Made by a program: the position numbers and the translations under genes. A DNA stretch of 64,000 bases from Meconema thalassinum (Eukaryota > Arthropoda > Insecta > Orthoptera > Tettigoniidae): contig OX336388.2 in NCBI GenBank assembly GCA_946902985.2, forward strand, positions 1,696,971,978-1,697,035,977, in the 5' to 3' direction. Positions 25,594 to 39,321 of the stretch are shown here, in pieces. The notes under the pieces are model-generated. The model made no database searches. It was given only the letters and a program-made list of their open reading frames with translations, and was not told where the DNA came from. Every line of letters begins with the position of its first letter. Position 1 is the first letter of the stretch.

Positions 25594-28500
25594 CCTGTAA
25601 TTTCGATAAAATTATGGCAGGTAACTGTAACTTCGTTACTAATTATGACAAGTAACAGTATTTTCGTTACAAATTATGGCAGGTAATTGTAATTTCGATA
25701 CTAATTATGACAGGTAACAGTAACTTCGATACTAATTATGACAAGTAACAGTAACTTCGATACTTATTGTGACAAGTAACTGTAACTTCGATACTAATTA
25801 TGACAGGTAACTGTAACTTCGTTACTAATTATGATAAGGAACTGTAATTTCGATACAAATTATGGCAGGTAACTGTAACTTCGATACTAATTATGATAGG
25901 TAACAGTAACTTCGATACTTATTATGGCAGGTAACAGTACCTTCGATACTAATTATGACAGGTAACTGTAACTTCGATACTAATTATGACAAGGAACTGT
26001 AATTTCGATACAAATTATGGCAGGTAACTGTAACTTCGATACTAATTATGACAGGTAACAGTAACTTCGATACTTATTATGACAAGTAACTGTAACTTCG
26101 ATACTAATTATGACAGGTAACTGTAACTTCGATACTAATTATGACAAGTAACTGTAACTTCGATACTAATTATGACAAGTAACTATAACTTCGATACTAA
26201 TTATGTGGGGTAACAGTAACTTCGATATTAATTATGACAAGTAACAGTAACTTCGATACTAATTATGACAAGTAACTGTAATTTCGATACAAATTAAGGC
26301 AGGTAATTGTAATTTCGATAATAATTATGACAGGTAACAGTAACTTCGATACTAATTATGACAAGTAACAGTAACTTCGATACGAATTATGACAAGTAAC
26401 TGTAACTTCGATACTAATTATGACAGGTAACTGTAACTTCGTTACTAATTATGACAAGTAACTGTAATTTCGATACAAATTTTGGCAGGTAACTGTAACT
26501 TCGATATTAATTATGACAGGTAACAGTAACTTCGATACTAATTATGACAAGTAACTGTATGTTCGATACTAATTATGACAGGTTACTGTAACTTCGTAAC
26601 TAATTGTGACAAGTAACTGTCATTTCGATACAAATTATGGAAGGTAACTGTAACTTCGATACTAATTATGACAGGTAACAGTAACTTCGATACTAATTAT
26701 GACAAGTAACTATAACTTCGATACAAATTATGACAGGTAACTGTATCTTCGATACTAATTATGACAAGAAACTCTAACTTCGTTACTAATTATGATAAGT
26801 AACAGTAATTTTGATAAAAAAATTATGGTAGGTAACTGTAACTTCAATACTAATTATGACAGGTAACAGTAACTTCGATACTAATTATGAGGGGTAACTG
26901 TAACTTCGTTACTAATTATGACAAGTTACTTTAATTTCGATACTAATTATGGCAGGTAACTGTAACTTCGTTACTAATTATGACAAGTCCCTATAATTTC
27001 GATACAAATAATGGCAGGTTACTGTAACTTCGATACTAATTATGTCAGGTAACAGTTACTTCGATACTAATTATGACAGGAAATTGTAACTTCTTTACTA
27101 ATTATGACAAGTAGCTGTAATTTCGATACAAATTATGACAGGTAACTGTAACTTCGTTACTAATTATGACAAGTAACTGTAATTTCGATACAAATTTTGG
27201 CAGGTAACTGTAACTTCGATACTGATTATGACAGGTAACAGTAACATCGATACTAATTATGACAGGAAACTGTAACTTCGTTACTAATTATGACAAGTAA
27301 CTGTAATTTCGATACAAATTATGACAGGTAACTGTAACTTCGTAACTAATTATTACAAGTAATTGTAATTCCGAAACAAATTATGGCAGGTAACAGTACC
27401 TTCGATACTAATTATGACATGTAACTGTAACTTCGATACTAATTATGACAAGGAACTGTAATTTCGATACAAATTATGGCAGGTAACTGTAACATCGATA
27501 CTAATTATGACAGGTAACAGTAACTTCGATACTAATTATGACCAGTAACTATAACTTCGAATCAAATTATGACAGGTAATTGTAACTTCGATACTAATTA
27601 TGACAAGAAACTCTAACTTCGTTACTAATTATGACAAGTAACAGTAATTTTGATAAAAATTATGGTAGGTAACTGTAACTTCAATACTAATTACGACGGG
27701 TAACAGTAACTTCGATACTAATTATGACAGGTAACTGTAACTTCGTTACTAATTATGACAAGTCCCTGTAATTTCGAAACTAAGTATGGCAAGTAAAAGT
27801 AACTTCGATATTAATTATGACAGGTAACAGTAACTTCGATACTAATTATGACAAGTAAATGTAACTTCGATACTAATTATGACAAGTAATTATAACTTCG
27901 ATACAAATTATGACAGGTTACTGTAACGTCGATACTAATTATGACAAGAAACTCTAACTTCGTTACTAATTATGACAAGTAACAGTAATTTTGATAAAAA
28001 ATTATGGCAGGTAACTGTACCTTCGATACTAATTAATACAGGGAACAGTAACTTCGATACTAATTATGACAGGTTACTGTAACATCGTTACTAATTATGT
28101 CAAGTAACTGTAACTTCGATACTAATTACGACAAGTAACTGTAACTTCGATACTTATTATGACAGGTAACTGTAACTTCATTACTAATTATGACAAGAAA
28201 CTGTAACTTCGATACTAATTATGACAAGAAACTGTAACTTCGATACTAATTATGACAGGTAACTGTAACTTCGATACTAATTATGACAAGTAACTGTAAT
28301 TTCGATACAAATTTTGGAAGGTAACTGTAACTTCGATACTAATTATGACAGGTATCAGTAACTTCGATACTAATTATGACAAGTAACGGTAACTTCGATT
28401 CTAATTATGGCAGGTAACAGTAACTTTGATACTAATTATGACAGGTAACAGTAACTTCGATACTAATTTAGACAAGTAACTGTAACTTCGTTACTAATTA

Positions 28501-29319
28501 TGACAAGTATCTCTAATTTTTATAAAAAATTATGGCAGGTAACTGTTACTTCGATACTAATAAATACAGGGAACAGTAACTTCGATACTAATTATGACAG
28601 GTTACTGTAACATCGTTACTAATTATGTCAAGTAACTGTAACTTCGATACTAATTATGACAAGTAACTGTAACTTCGATACTTATTATGACAGGTAACTG
28701 TAACTTCATTACTAATTATGACAAGAAACTGTAACTTAGATACTAATTATGACAGGTAACTGTAACTTCGATACTAATTATGACAAGTAACTGTAATTTC
28801 GATACAAATTTTGGAAGGTAACTGTAACTTCGATACTAATTATGACAGGTATCAGTAACTTCGATACTAATTATGACAAGTAACTGTAACTTCGATTCTA
28901 ATTATGGCAGGTAACTGTAACTTCGATACTAATTATGACAGGTAACAGTAATTTCGATACTAATTATGACAAGTGACTGTAACTTCGATACTAATTATGA
29001 CAGGTAACTGTAACTTCGTTACTAATTATGACAGGTAACTGTAATTTCGTTACAAATTATGGCAGGTAATAGTAATTTCGATACTAATTATGAAAGGTAA
29101 CAGTAACTTCGATACTAATTATGACAAGTAACAGTAACTTCGATACTTATTATGACAAGTAACTGTAACTTCGATACTAATTATGACAGGTAACTGTAAC
29201 TTCGTTACTAATTATGACAAGTAGCTGTAATTTCGATACAAATTATGACAGGTAACTGTATCTTCGTTACTAATTATGACAAGTAACTGTAATTTCGATA
29301 CAAATTTTGGCAGGTAACT

Positions 29320-30087
29320 GTAACTTCGATACTAATTATGACCAGTAACTATAACTTCGAATCAAATTAAGACAGGTAATTGTAACTTCGATACTAATTA
29401 TGACAAGAAACTCTAACTTCGTTACTAATTATGACAAGTAACAGTAATTTTGATAAAAGATTATGGTAGGTAACTGTAACTTCAATACTAATTACGACGG
29501 GTAACAGTAACTTCGATACTAATTATGACAGGTAACTGTAACTTCGTTACTAATTATGACAAGTCCCTGTAATTTCGATACTAAGTATGGCAAGTAAAAG
29601 TAACTTCGATATTAATTATGACAGGTAACAGTAACTTCGATACTAATTATGACAAGTAACTGTAACTTCGATACTAATGATGACAAGTAACTATAACTTC
29701 GATACAAATTATGACAGGTAACTGTAACGTCGATACTAATTATGACAAGAAACTCTAACTTCGTTACTAATTATGACAAGTAACAGTAATTTTGATAAAA
29801 CATTATGGTAGGTAACTGTAACTTCAATACTAATTATGACAGGTAACAGTAACTTCGATACTAATTATGACAGGTAACTGTAACTTCGTTACTAATTATG
29901 ACAAGTAACTTTAATTTCGGTACTAATTATGGCAGGTAACTGTAACTTCGTTACTAATTATGACAAGTCCCTATAATTTCGATACAAATTATGGCAGGTA
30001 ACTGTAACTTCGATACTAAATTTGTCAGGTAACTGTAACTTCGTTACTAATTATGACAAGTAGCTGTAATTTCGATACAAATTATGA
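29320..30087 (+). repeat. 901-bp-spaced doublet, copy 1
   Basis: The section from GACCAGTAAC through markers 29566 and 29970 is repeated 901 bp later (30467, 30871). The offset is 29 monomers + 2 bp. The same doublet is present at 40180/41081 and, shortened by 1 bp, at 49052/49952, so it predates the large duplications III and V. Confidence 0.82.
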
Positions 30088-30220
30088 CAGGTAACAGTAC
30101 CTTCGATACTAATTATGACATGTAACTGTAACTTCGATACTAATTATGACAAGGAACTGTTATTTCGATACAAATTATGGCAGGTAACTGTAACATCGAT
30201 ACTAATTATGACAGGTAACA

Positions 30221-30988
30221 GTAACTTCGATACTAATTATGACCAGTAACTATAACATCGAATCAAATTATGACAGGTAATTGTAACTTTGATACTAATT
30301 ATGACAAGAAACTCTAACTTCGTTACTAATTATGACAAGTAACAGTAATTTTGATAAAAGATTATGGTAGGTAACTGTAACTTCAATACTAATTACGACG
30401 GGTAACAGTAACTTCGATACTAATTATGACAGGTAACTGTAACTTCGTTACTAATTATGACACGTCCCTGTAATTTCGATACTAAGTATGGCAAGTAAAA
30501 GTAACTTCGATATTAATTATGACAGGTAACAGTAACTTCGATACTAATTATGACAAGTAACTGTAACTTCGATACTTATTATGACAAGTAACTATAACTT
30601 CGATACAAATTATGACAGGTAACTGTAACGTCGATACTAATTATGACAAGAAACTCTAACTTCGTTACTAATTATGACAAGTAACAGTAATTTTGATAAA
30701 AAATTATGGTAGGTAACTGTAACTTCAATACTCATTATGACAGATAAGAGTAACTTCAATACTAATTATGACAGGTAAATGTAACTTCGTTACTAATTAT
30801 GACAAGTAACTTTAATTTCGATACTAATTATGGCAGGTAACTGTAACTTCGTTACTAATTATGACAAGTCCCTATAATTTCGATACAAATTATGGCAGGT
30901 AACTGTAACTTCGATACTAAATTTGTCAGGTAACTGTAACTTCGTTACTAATTATGACAACTAGCTGTAATTTCGATACAAATTATGA
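30221..30988 (+). repeat. 901-bp-spaced doublet, copy 2
   Basis: Repeat of 29320-30087 with few substitutions, for example CACGTCCC at 30461 in place of CAAGTCCC. The copies part at 30988, where CTGTATCTTCG replaces CAGTACCTTCG. Confidence 0.8.
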
Positions 30989-32141
30989 CAGGTAACTGTA
31001 TCTTCGTTACTAATTATGACATGTAAATGTTATTTCGATACAAATTATGGCAGGTAACAGTACCTTCGATACTATTTATGACAGGTAACTGTAAATTCGA
31101 TACTTATTATGACCTGTAACTGTAACTTCGATACTAATTATGACAAGTAACTGAAACTTCGATACTTATTATGACAGGTAACTGTAACTTCATTACTAAT
31201 TATGACAAGTAACTGTAATTTCGATACAAATTTTGGAAGGTAACTGTAACATCGATACTAATTATGAGAGGTATCAGTAACTTCGATACTAATTATGACA
31301 AGTAACTGTAAATTCGATTCTAATTATGGCAGGTAACTGTAACTTCGATACTAATTATGACAGGTAACAGAAATTTCGATACTAATTATGACAAGTGACT
31401 GTAACTTCGATACTAATAATGACAGGTAACTGTATCTTCGTTACTAATTATGACAAGTAACTGTAATTTCGTTACAAATTATGGCAGGTAATAGTAACTT
31501 CGATACTAATTATGACAAGTAACAGTAACTTCGATACCTATTATGACAAGTAACTGTAACTTCGATACTAATTATGACAGGTAACTGTAACTTCGTTACT
31601 AATTAAGACAAGTAACTGTAATTTCGATACAAATTTTGGCAGGTAACTGTAACTTCGATACTGATTATGACAGGTAACAGTAACTTCGATACTAATTATG
31701 ACAGGAAACTGTAACTTCGTTACTAATTATGACAAGTAACTGTAATTCCGATACAAATTATGGCAGGTAACAGTACCTTCGATACTAATTATGACAGGTA
31801 ACTGTAACTTCGATACTAATTATGACAAGGAACTGTAATTTCGATAAAATTATGGCAGGTAACTGTAACTTCGATACAAATTATGACAGGTAACAGTAAC
31901 TTCGATACTACTTATGACAAGTAACTATAACTTCTAATCAAATTATTACAGGTAACTGTAACTTCGATACTAATTATGACAAGAAACTCTAATTTCGTTA
32001 CTAATTATGACAAGTAACAGTAATTTTGATAAAAAATTATGGTAGGTAACTGTAATTTCAATACTAATTATGACAGGTAACAGTAACTTCGATACTAATA
32101 ATGACAGGTAACTGTAACTTCGTTACTATTTATGACAAGTC

Positions 32142-33320
32142 CCTGTAATTTCGATACAAATTATGGCAGGTAACTGTAACATCGTTACTAATTATGACAA
32201 GTAACTGTATTTTCGTTACTTATTATGGCAGGTAATTGTAATTTCGATACTAATTATGACAGGTAACAGTAACTTCGATACTAATTATGACAGGTAACTG
32301 TAACTTCGTTACTAATTATGACAAGGAACTGTAATTTCGATACAAATTATGGCAGGTAACTGTAACTTCGATACTAATTATGACAGGTAACAGTAACTTC
32401 GATACTTATTATGGCAGGTAACAGTACCTTCGATACTAATTATGACAGGAAACTGTAACGTCGATACTAATTATGACAAGGAACTGTAATTTCGATACAA
32501 ATTATGGCAGGTAACTGTAACTTCGATACTAATTATGACAGGTAACAGTAACTTCGATACTTATTATGACAAGTAACTGTAACTTCGATACTAATTATGA
32601 CAGGTAACTGTAACTTCGATACTAATTATGACAAGTAACTGTAACTTCGATACTAATTATGACAAGTAACTGTAACTTCGATACAAATTATGAGGGGTAA
32701 CAGTAACTTCGATATTAATTATGACAAGTAACAGTAACTTCGATACTAATTATGACAAGTAACTGTAATTTCGATACAAATTTTGGCAGGTAACTGTACC
32801 TTCGATACTAATTATGACAGGTAACAGTAACTTCGATACTTATTATGACAAGTAACTGTAACTTCGATACTAATTATGACAGGTAACTGTAACGTCGTTA
32901 CAAATTATGACAAGTAACTGTAATTTCGATACAAATTATGGCAGGTAACTCTAACTTCGATACTAATTATGACAGGTAACAGTAACTTCGATACTAATTA
33001 TGACAAGGAACTGTAATTTCGATACAAATTATGGCAGGTAACTGTAACTTCGATACTAATTATGACAGGTAACAGTAACTTCGATACTACTTATGACAAG
33101 TAACTATAACTTCTAATCAAATTATTACAGGTAACTGTAACTTCGATACTAATTATGACAAGAAACTCTAACTTCGTTACTAATTATGACAAGTAACAGT
33201 AATTTTGATAAAAAATTATGGTAGGTAACTGTAACTTCAATACTAATTATGACAGGTAACAGTTACTTCGATACTAATTATGACAGGTAACTGTAACTTC
33301 GTTACTATTTATGACAAGTC
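32142..33320 (+). repeat. HOR copy 9, short remnant across a duplication junction
   Basis: Only 1,179 bp separate the landmarks at 32142 and 33321. The block begins like HOR copy 11 (GTAACATCGTTAC after the landmark) and at 33002 jumps back to the equivalent of 25275, where it picks up the closing part of HOR copy 7 with the TTCTAATCAAA monomer at 33111. It is a hybrid made by the 7,727-bp tandem duplication, not a complete HOR. Confidence 0.8.
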
Positions 33321-33547
33321 CCTGTAATTTCGATAAAATTATGGCAGGTAACTGTAACTTCGTTACTAATTATGACAAGTAACTGTATTTTCGTTACAAA
33401 TTATGGCAGGTAATTGTAATTTCGATACTAATTATGACAGGTAACAGTAACTTCGATACTAATTATGACAAGTAACAGTAACTTCGATACTTATTGTGAC
33501 AAGTAACTGTAACTTCGATACTAATTATGACAGGTAACTGTAACTTC

Positions 33548-36434
33548 GTTACTAATTATGATAAGGAACTGTAATTTCGATACAAATTATGGCAGGTAAC
33601 TGTAACTTCGATACTAATTATGATAGGTAACAGTAACTTCGATACTTATTATGGCAGGTAACAGTACCTTCGATACTAATTATGACAGGTAACTGTAACT
33701 TCGATACTAATTATGACAAGGAACTGTAATTTCGATACAAATTATGGCAGGTAACTGTAACTTCGATACTAATTATGACAGGTAACAGTAACTTCGATAC
33801 TTATTATGACAAGTAACTGTAACTTCGATACTAATTATGACAGGTAACTGTAACTTCGATACTAATTATGACAAGTAACTGTAACTTCGATACTAATTAT
33901 GACAAGTAACTATAACTTCGATACTAATTATTTGGGGTAACAGTAACTTCGATATTAATTATGACAAGTAACAGTAACTTCGATACTAATTATGACAAGT
34001 AACTGTAATTTCGATACAAATTAAGGCAGGTAATTGTAATTTCGATAATAATTATGACAGGTAACAGTAACTTCGATACTAATTATGACAAATAACAGTA
34101 ACTTCGATACGAATTATGACAAGTAACTGTAACTTCGATACTAATTATGACAGGTAACTGTAACTTCGTTACTAATTATGACAAGTAACTGTAATTTCGA
34201 TACAAATTTTGGCAGGTAACTGTAACTTCGATATTAATTATGACAGGTAACAGTAACTTCGATACTAATTATGACAAGTAACTGTATGTTCGATACTAAT
34301 TATGACAGGTAACTGTAACTTCGTAACTAATTGTGACAAGTATCTGTCATTTCGTTACAAATTATGGAAGGTAACTGTAACTTCGGTACTAATTATGACA
34401 GGTAACAGTAACTTCGATACTAATTATGACAAGTAACTATAACTTCAAAACAAATTATGACAGGTAACTGTATCTTCGATACTAATTATGACAAGAAACT
34501 CTAACTTCGTTACTAATTATGATAAGTAACAGTAATTTTGATAAAAAAATTATGGTAGGTAACTGTAACTTCAATACTAATTATGACAGGTAACAGTAAC
34601 TTCGATACTAATTATGAGGGGTAACTGTAACTTCGTTACTAATTATGACAAGTTACTTTAATTTCGATACTAATTATGGCAGGTAACTGTAACTTCGTTA
34701 CTAATTATGACAAGTCCCTATAATTTCGATACAAATAATGGCAGGTTACTGTAACTTCGATACTAATTATGTCAGGTAACAGTTACTTCGATACTAATTA
34801 TGACAGGAAAGTGTAACTTCTTTACTAATTATGACAAGTAGCTGTAATTTCGATACAAATTATGACAGGTAACTGTAACTTCGTTACTAATTAAGACAAG
34901 TAACTGTAATTTCGATACAAATTTTGGCAGGTAACTGTAACTTCGATACTGATTATGACAGGTAACAGTAACATCGATACTAATTATGACAGGAAACTGT
35001 AACTTCGTTACTAATTATGACAAGTAACTGTAATTTCGATACAAATTATGACAGGTAACTGTAACTTCGTAACTAATTATTACAAGTAATTGTAATTCCG
35101 AAACAAATTATGGCAGGTAACAGTACCTTCGATACTAATTATGACATGTAACTGTAACTTCGATACTAATTATGACAAGGAACTGTAATTTCGATACAAA
35201 TTATGGCAGATAACTGTAACATCGATACTAATTATGACAGGTAACAGTAACTTCGATACTAATTATGACCAGTAACTATAACTTCGAATCAAATTATGAC
35301 AGGTAATTGTAACTTCGATACTAATTATGACAAGAAACTCTAACTTCGTTACTAATTATGACAAGTAACAGTAATTTTGATAAAAATTATGGTAGGTAAC
35401 TGTAACTTCAATACTCATTACGACGGGTAACAGTAACTTCGATACTAATTATGACAGGTAACTGTAACTTCGTTACTAATTATGACAAGTCCCTGTAATT
35501 TCGAAACTAAGTATGGCAAGTAAAAGTAACTTCGATATTAATTATGACAGGTAACAGTAACTTCGATACTAATTATGACAAGTAAATGTAACTTCGATAC
35601 TAATTATGACAAGTAACTATAACTTCGATACAAATTATGACAGGTTACTGTAACGTCGATACTAATTATGACAAGAAACTCTAACTTCGTTACTAATTAT
35701 GACAAGTAACAGTAATTTTGATAAAAAATTATGGCAGGTAACTGTACCTTCGATACTAATTAATACAGGGAACAGTAACTTCGATACTAATTATGACAGG
35801 TTACTGTAACATCGTTACTAATTATGTCAAGTAACTGTAACTTCGATACTAATTACGACAAGTAACTGTAACTTCGATACTTATTATGACAGGTAACTGT
35901 AACTTCATTACTAATTATGACAAGAAACTGTAACTTCGATACTAATTATGACAAGAAACTGTAACTTCGATACTAATTATGACAGGTAACTGTAACTTCG
36001 ATACTAATTATGACAAGTAACTGTAATTTCGATACAAATTTTGGAAGGTAACTGTAACTTCGATACTAATTATGACAGGTATCAGTAACTTCGATACTAA
36101 TTATGACAAGTAACTGTAACTTCGATTCTAATTATGGCAGGTAACAGTAACTTTGATACTAATTATGACAGGTAACAGTAACTTCGATACTAATTTAGAC
36201 AAGTAACTGTAACTTCGTTACTAATTATGACAAGTATCTCTAATTTTTATAAAAAATTATGGCAGGTAACTGTTACTTCGATACTAATAAATACAGGGAA
36301 CAGTAACTTCGATACTAATTATGACAGGTTACTGTAACATCGTTACTAATTATGTCAAGTAACTGTAACTTCGATACTAATTATGACAAGTAACTGTAAC
36401 TTCGATACTTATTATGACAGGTAACTGTAACTTC
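33548..36434 (+). repeat. Nested duplication IV, copy 1 (2,887 bp)
   Basis: The unit starts at the G of CTTCGTTAC at 33548, which recurs at 36435. Shared variants include ATAAGGAAC (33561, 36448), marker 34717 (37604), the A7 33-bp monomer and GTATCTC (36234, 39121). It lies wholly inside copy 2 of duplication III. Confidence 0.88.
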
Positions 36435-39321
36435 GTTACTAATTATGATAAGGAACTGTAATTTCGATACAAATTATGGCAGGTAACTGTAACTTCGATA
36501 CTAATTATGATAGGTAACAGTAACTTCGATACTTATTATGGCAGCTAACAGTACCTTCGATACTAATTATGACAGGTAACTGTAACTTCGATACTAATTA
36601 TGACAAGGAACTGTAATTTCGATACAAATTATGGCAGGTAACTGTAACTTCGATACTAATTATGACAGGTAACAGTAACTTCGATACTTATTATGACAAG
36701 TAACTGTAACTTCGATACTAATTATGACAGGTAACTGTAACTTCGATACTAATTATGACAAGTAACTGTAACTTCGATACTAATTATGACAAGTAACTAT
36801 AACTTCGATACTAATTATGTGGGGTAACAGTAACTTCGATATTAATTATGACAAGTAACAGTAACTTCGATACTAATTATGACAAGTAACTGTAATTTCG
36901 ATACAAATTAAGGCAGGTAATTGTAATTTCGATAATAATTTTGACAGGTAACAGTAACTTCGATACTAATTATGACAAGTAACAGTAACTTCGATACGAA
37001 TTATGACAAGTAACTGTAACTTCGATACTAATTATGACAGGTAACTGTAACTTCGTTACTAATTATGACAAGTAACTGTAATTTCGATACAAATTTTGGC
37101 AGGTAACTGTAACTTCGATATTAATTATGACAGGTAACAGTAACTTCGATACTAATTATGACAAGTAACTGTATGTTCGATACTAATTATGACAGGTAAC
37201 TGTAACTTCGTAACTAATTGTGACAAGTAACTGTCATTTCGATACAAATTATGGAAGGTAACTGTAACTTCGATACTAATTATGACAGGTAACAGTAACT
37301 TCGATACTAATTATGACAAGTAACTATAACTTCGATACAAATTATGACAGGTAACTGTATCTTCGATACTAATTATGACAAGAAACTCTAACTTCGTTAC
37401 TAATTATGATAAGTAACAGTAATTTTGATAAAAAAATTATGGTAGGTAACTGTAACTTCAATACTAATTATGACAGGTAACAGTAACTTCGATACTAATT
37501 ATGAGGGGTAACTGTAACTTCGTTACTAATTATGACAAGTTACTTTAATTTCGATACTAATTATGGCAGGTAACTGTAACTTCGTTACTAATTATGACAA
37601 GTCCCTATAATTTCGATACAAATAATGGCAGGTTACTGTAACTTCGATACTAATTATGTCAGGTAACAGTTACTTCGATACTAATTATGACAGGAAAGTG
37701 TAACTTCTTTACTAATTATGACAAGTAGCTGTAATTTCGATACAAATTATGACAGGTAACTGTAACTTCGTTACTAATTATGACAAGTAACTGTAATTTC
37801 GATACAAATTTTGGCAGGTAACTGTAACTTCGATACTGATTATGACAGGTAACAGTAACATCGATACTAATTATGACAGGAAACTGTAACTTCGTTACTA
37901 ATTATGACAAGTAACTGTAATTTCGATACAAATTATGACAGGTAACTGTAACTTCGTAACTAATTATTACAAGTAATTGTAATTCCGAAACAAATTATGG
38001 CAGGTAACAGTACCTTCGATACTAATTATGACATGTAACTGTAACTTCGATACTAATTATGACAAGGAACTGTAATTTCGATACAAATTATGGCAGGTAA
38101 CTGTAACATCGATACTAATTATGACAGGTAACAGTAACTTCGATACTAATTATGACCAGTAACTATAACTTCGAATCAAATTATGACAGGTAATTGTAAC
38201 TTCGATACTAATTATGACAAGAAACTCTAACTTCGTTACTAATTATGACAAGTAACAGTAATTTTGATAAAAATTATGGTAGGTAACTGTAACTTCAATA
38301 CTAATTACGACGGGTAACAGTAACTTCGATACTAATTATGACAGGTAACTGTAACTTCGTTACTAATTATGACAAGTCCCTGTAATTTCGAAACTAAGTA
38401 TGGCAAGTAAAAGTAACTTCGATATTAATTATGACAGGTAACAGTAACTTCGATACTAATTATGACAAGTAAATGTAACTTCGATACTAATTATGACAAG
38501 TAACTATAACTTCGATACAAATTATGACAGGTTACTGTAACGTCGATACTAATTATGACAAGAAACTCTAACTTCGTTACTAATTATGACAAGTAACAGT
38601 AATTTTGATAAAAAATTATGGCAGGTAACTGTACCTTCGATACTAATTAATACAGGGAACAGTAACTTCGATACTAATTATGACAGGTTACTGTAACATC
38701 GTTACTAATTATGTCAAGTAACTGTAACTTCGATACTAATTACGACAAGTAACTGTAACTTCGATACTTATTATGACAGGTAACTGTAACTTCATTACTA
38801 ATTATGACAAGAAACTGTAACTTCGATACTAATTATGACAAGAAACTGTAACTTCGATACTAATTATGACAGGTAACTGTAACTTCGATACTAATTATGA
38901 CAAGTAACTGTAATTTCGATACAAATTTTGGAAGGTAACTGTAACTTCGATACTAATTATGACAGGTATCAGTAACTTCGATACTAATTATGACAAGTAA
39001 CGGTAACTTCGATTCTAATTATGGCAGGTAACAGTAACTTTGATACTAATTATGACAGGTAACAGTAACTTCGATACTAATTTAGACAAGTAACTGTAAC
39101 TTCGTTACTAATTATGACAAGTATCTCTAATTTTTATAAAAAATTATGGCAGGTAACTGTTACTTCGATACTAATAAATACAGGGAACAGTAACTTCGAT
39201 ACTAATTATGACAGGTTACTGTAACATCGTTACTAATTATGTCAAGTAACTGTAACTTCGATACTAATTATGACAAGTAACTGTAACTTCGATACTTATT
39301 ATGACAGGTAACTGTAACTTC
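36435..39321 (+). repeat. Nested duplication IV, copy 2 (2,887 bp)
   Basis: Directly abuts copy 1. The join is visible at 36431-36440: the sequence leading in predicts CTTCATTAC (as at 28.72 and 39.32 kb) but reads CTTCGTTAC and then follows 33.55 kb. The original CTTCATTAC appears at the end of copy 2, from 39318. Confidence 0.88.

Larger units (their letters stand above)
19537..26514 (+). repeat. Large duplication II, copy 2
   Basis: Tandem copy of 12745-19536. The right end is exact: GACAGGTAAC at 26515 corresponds to 19537 (offset 6,978), after which copy 1 continues with TG and the downstream sequence with AG. Copy 2 keeps six more monomers (186 bp) than copy 1 between the TGTGGGG monomer and the next G-type landmark. 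Confidence 0.85.
25594..32141 (+). repeat. HOR copy 8, long compound copy (6,548 bp)
   Basis: Markers (CCT position) lie at 26990, 27765, 29566, 29970, 30467 and 30871. The first part resembles HOR copy 7 with two more monomers. The middle contains two related sections with AATTTAGACAAG and AATAAATACAGGG monomers. The section 29320-30087 is repeated at 30221-30988 with an offset of 901 bp (29 monomers + 2). It ends with the standard TTCTAATCAAA monomer at 31932, 210 bp before the landmark at 32142. The block lies inside the 7,727-bp unit 25275-33001. Confidence 0.75.
25275..33001 (+). repeat. Large duplication III, copy 1 (7,727-bp unit)
   Basis: GACAAGGAACTG at 25275 recurs at 33002; landmark 25594 recurs at 33321, marker 26990 at 34717, marker 27765 at 35492, GTATCTC at 28507 recurs at 36234. 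The offset is constant at 7,727, so no net indel separates the copies over that interval. Further right the same unit aligns at 10,614 because of an insertion in copy 2. Confidence 0.88.
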
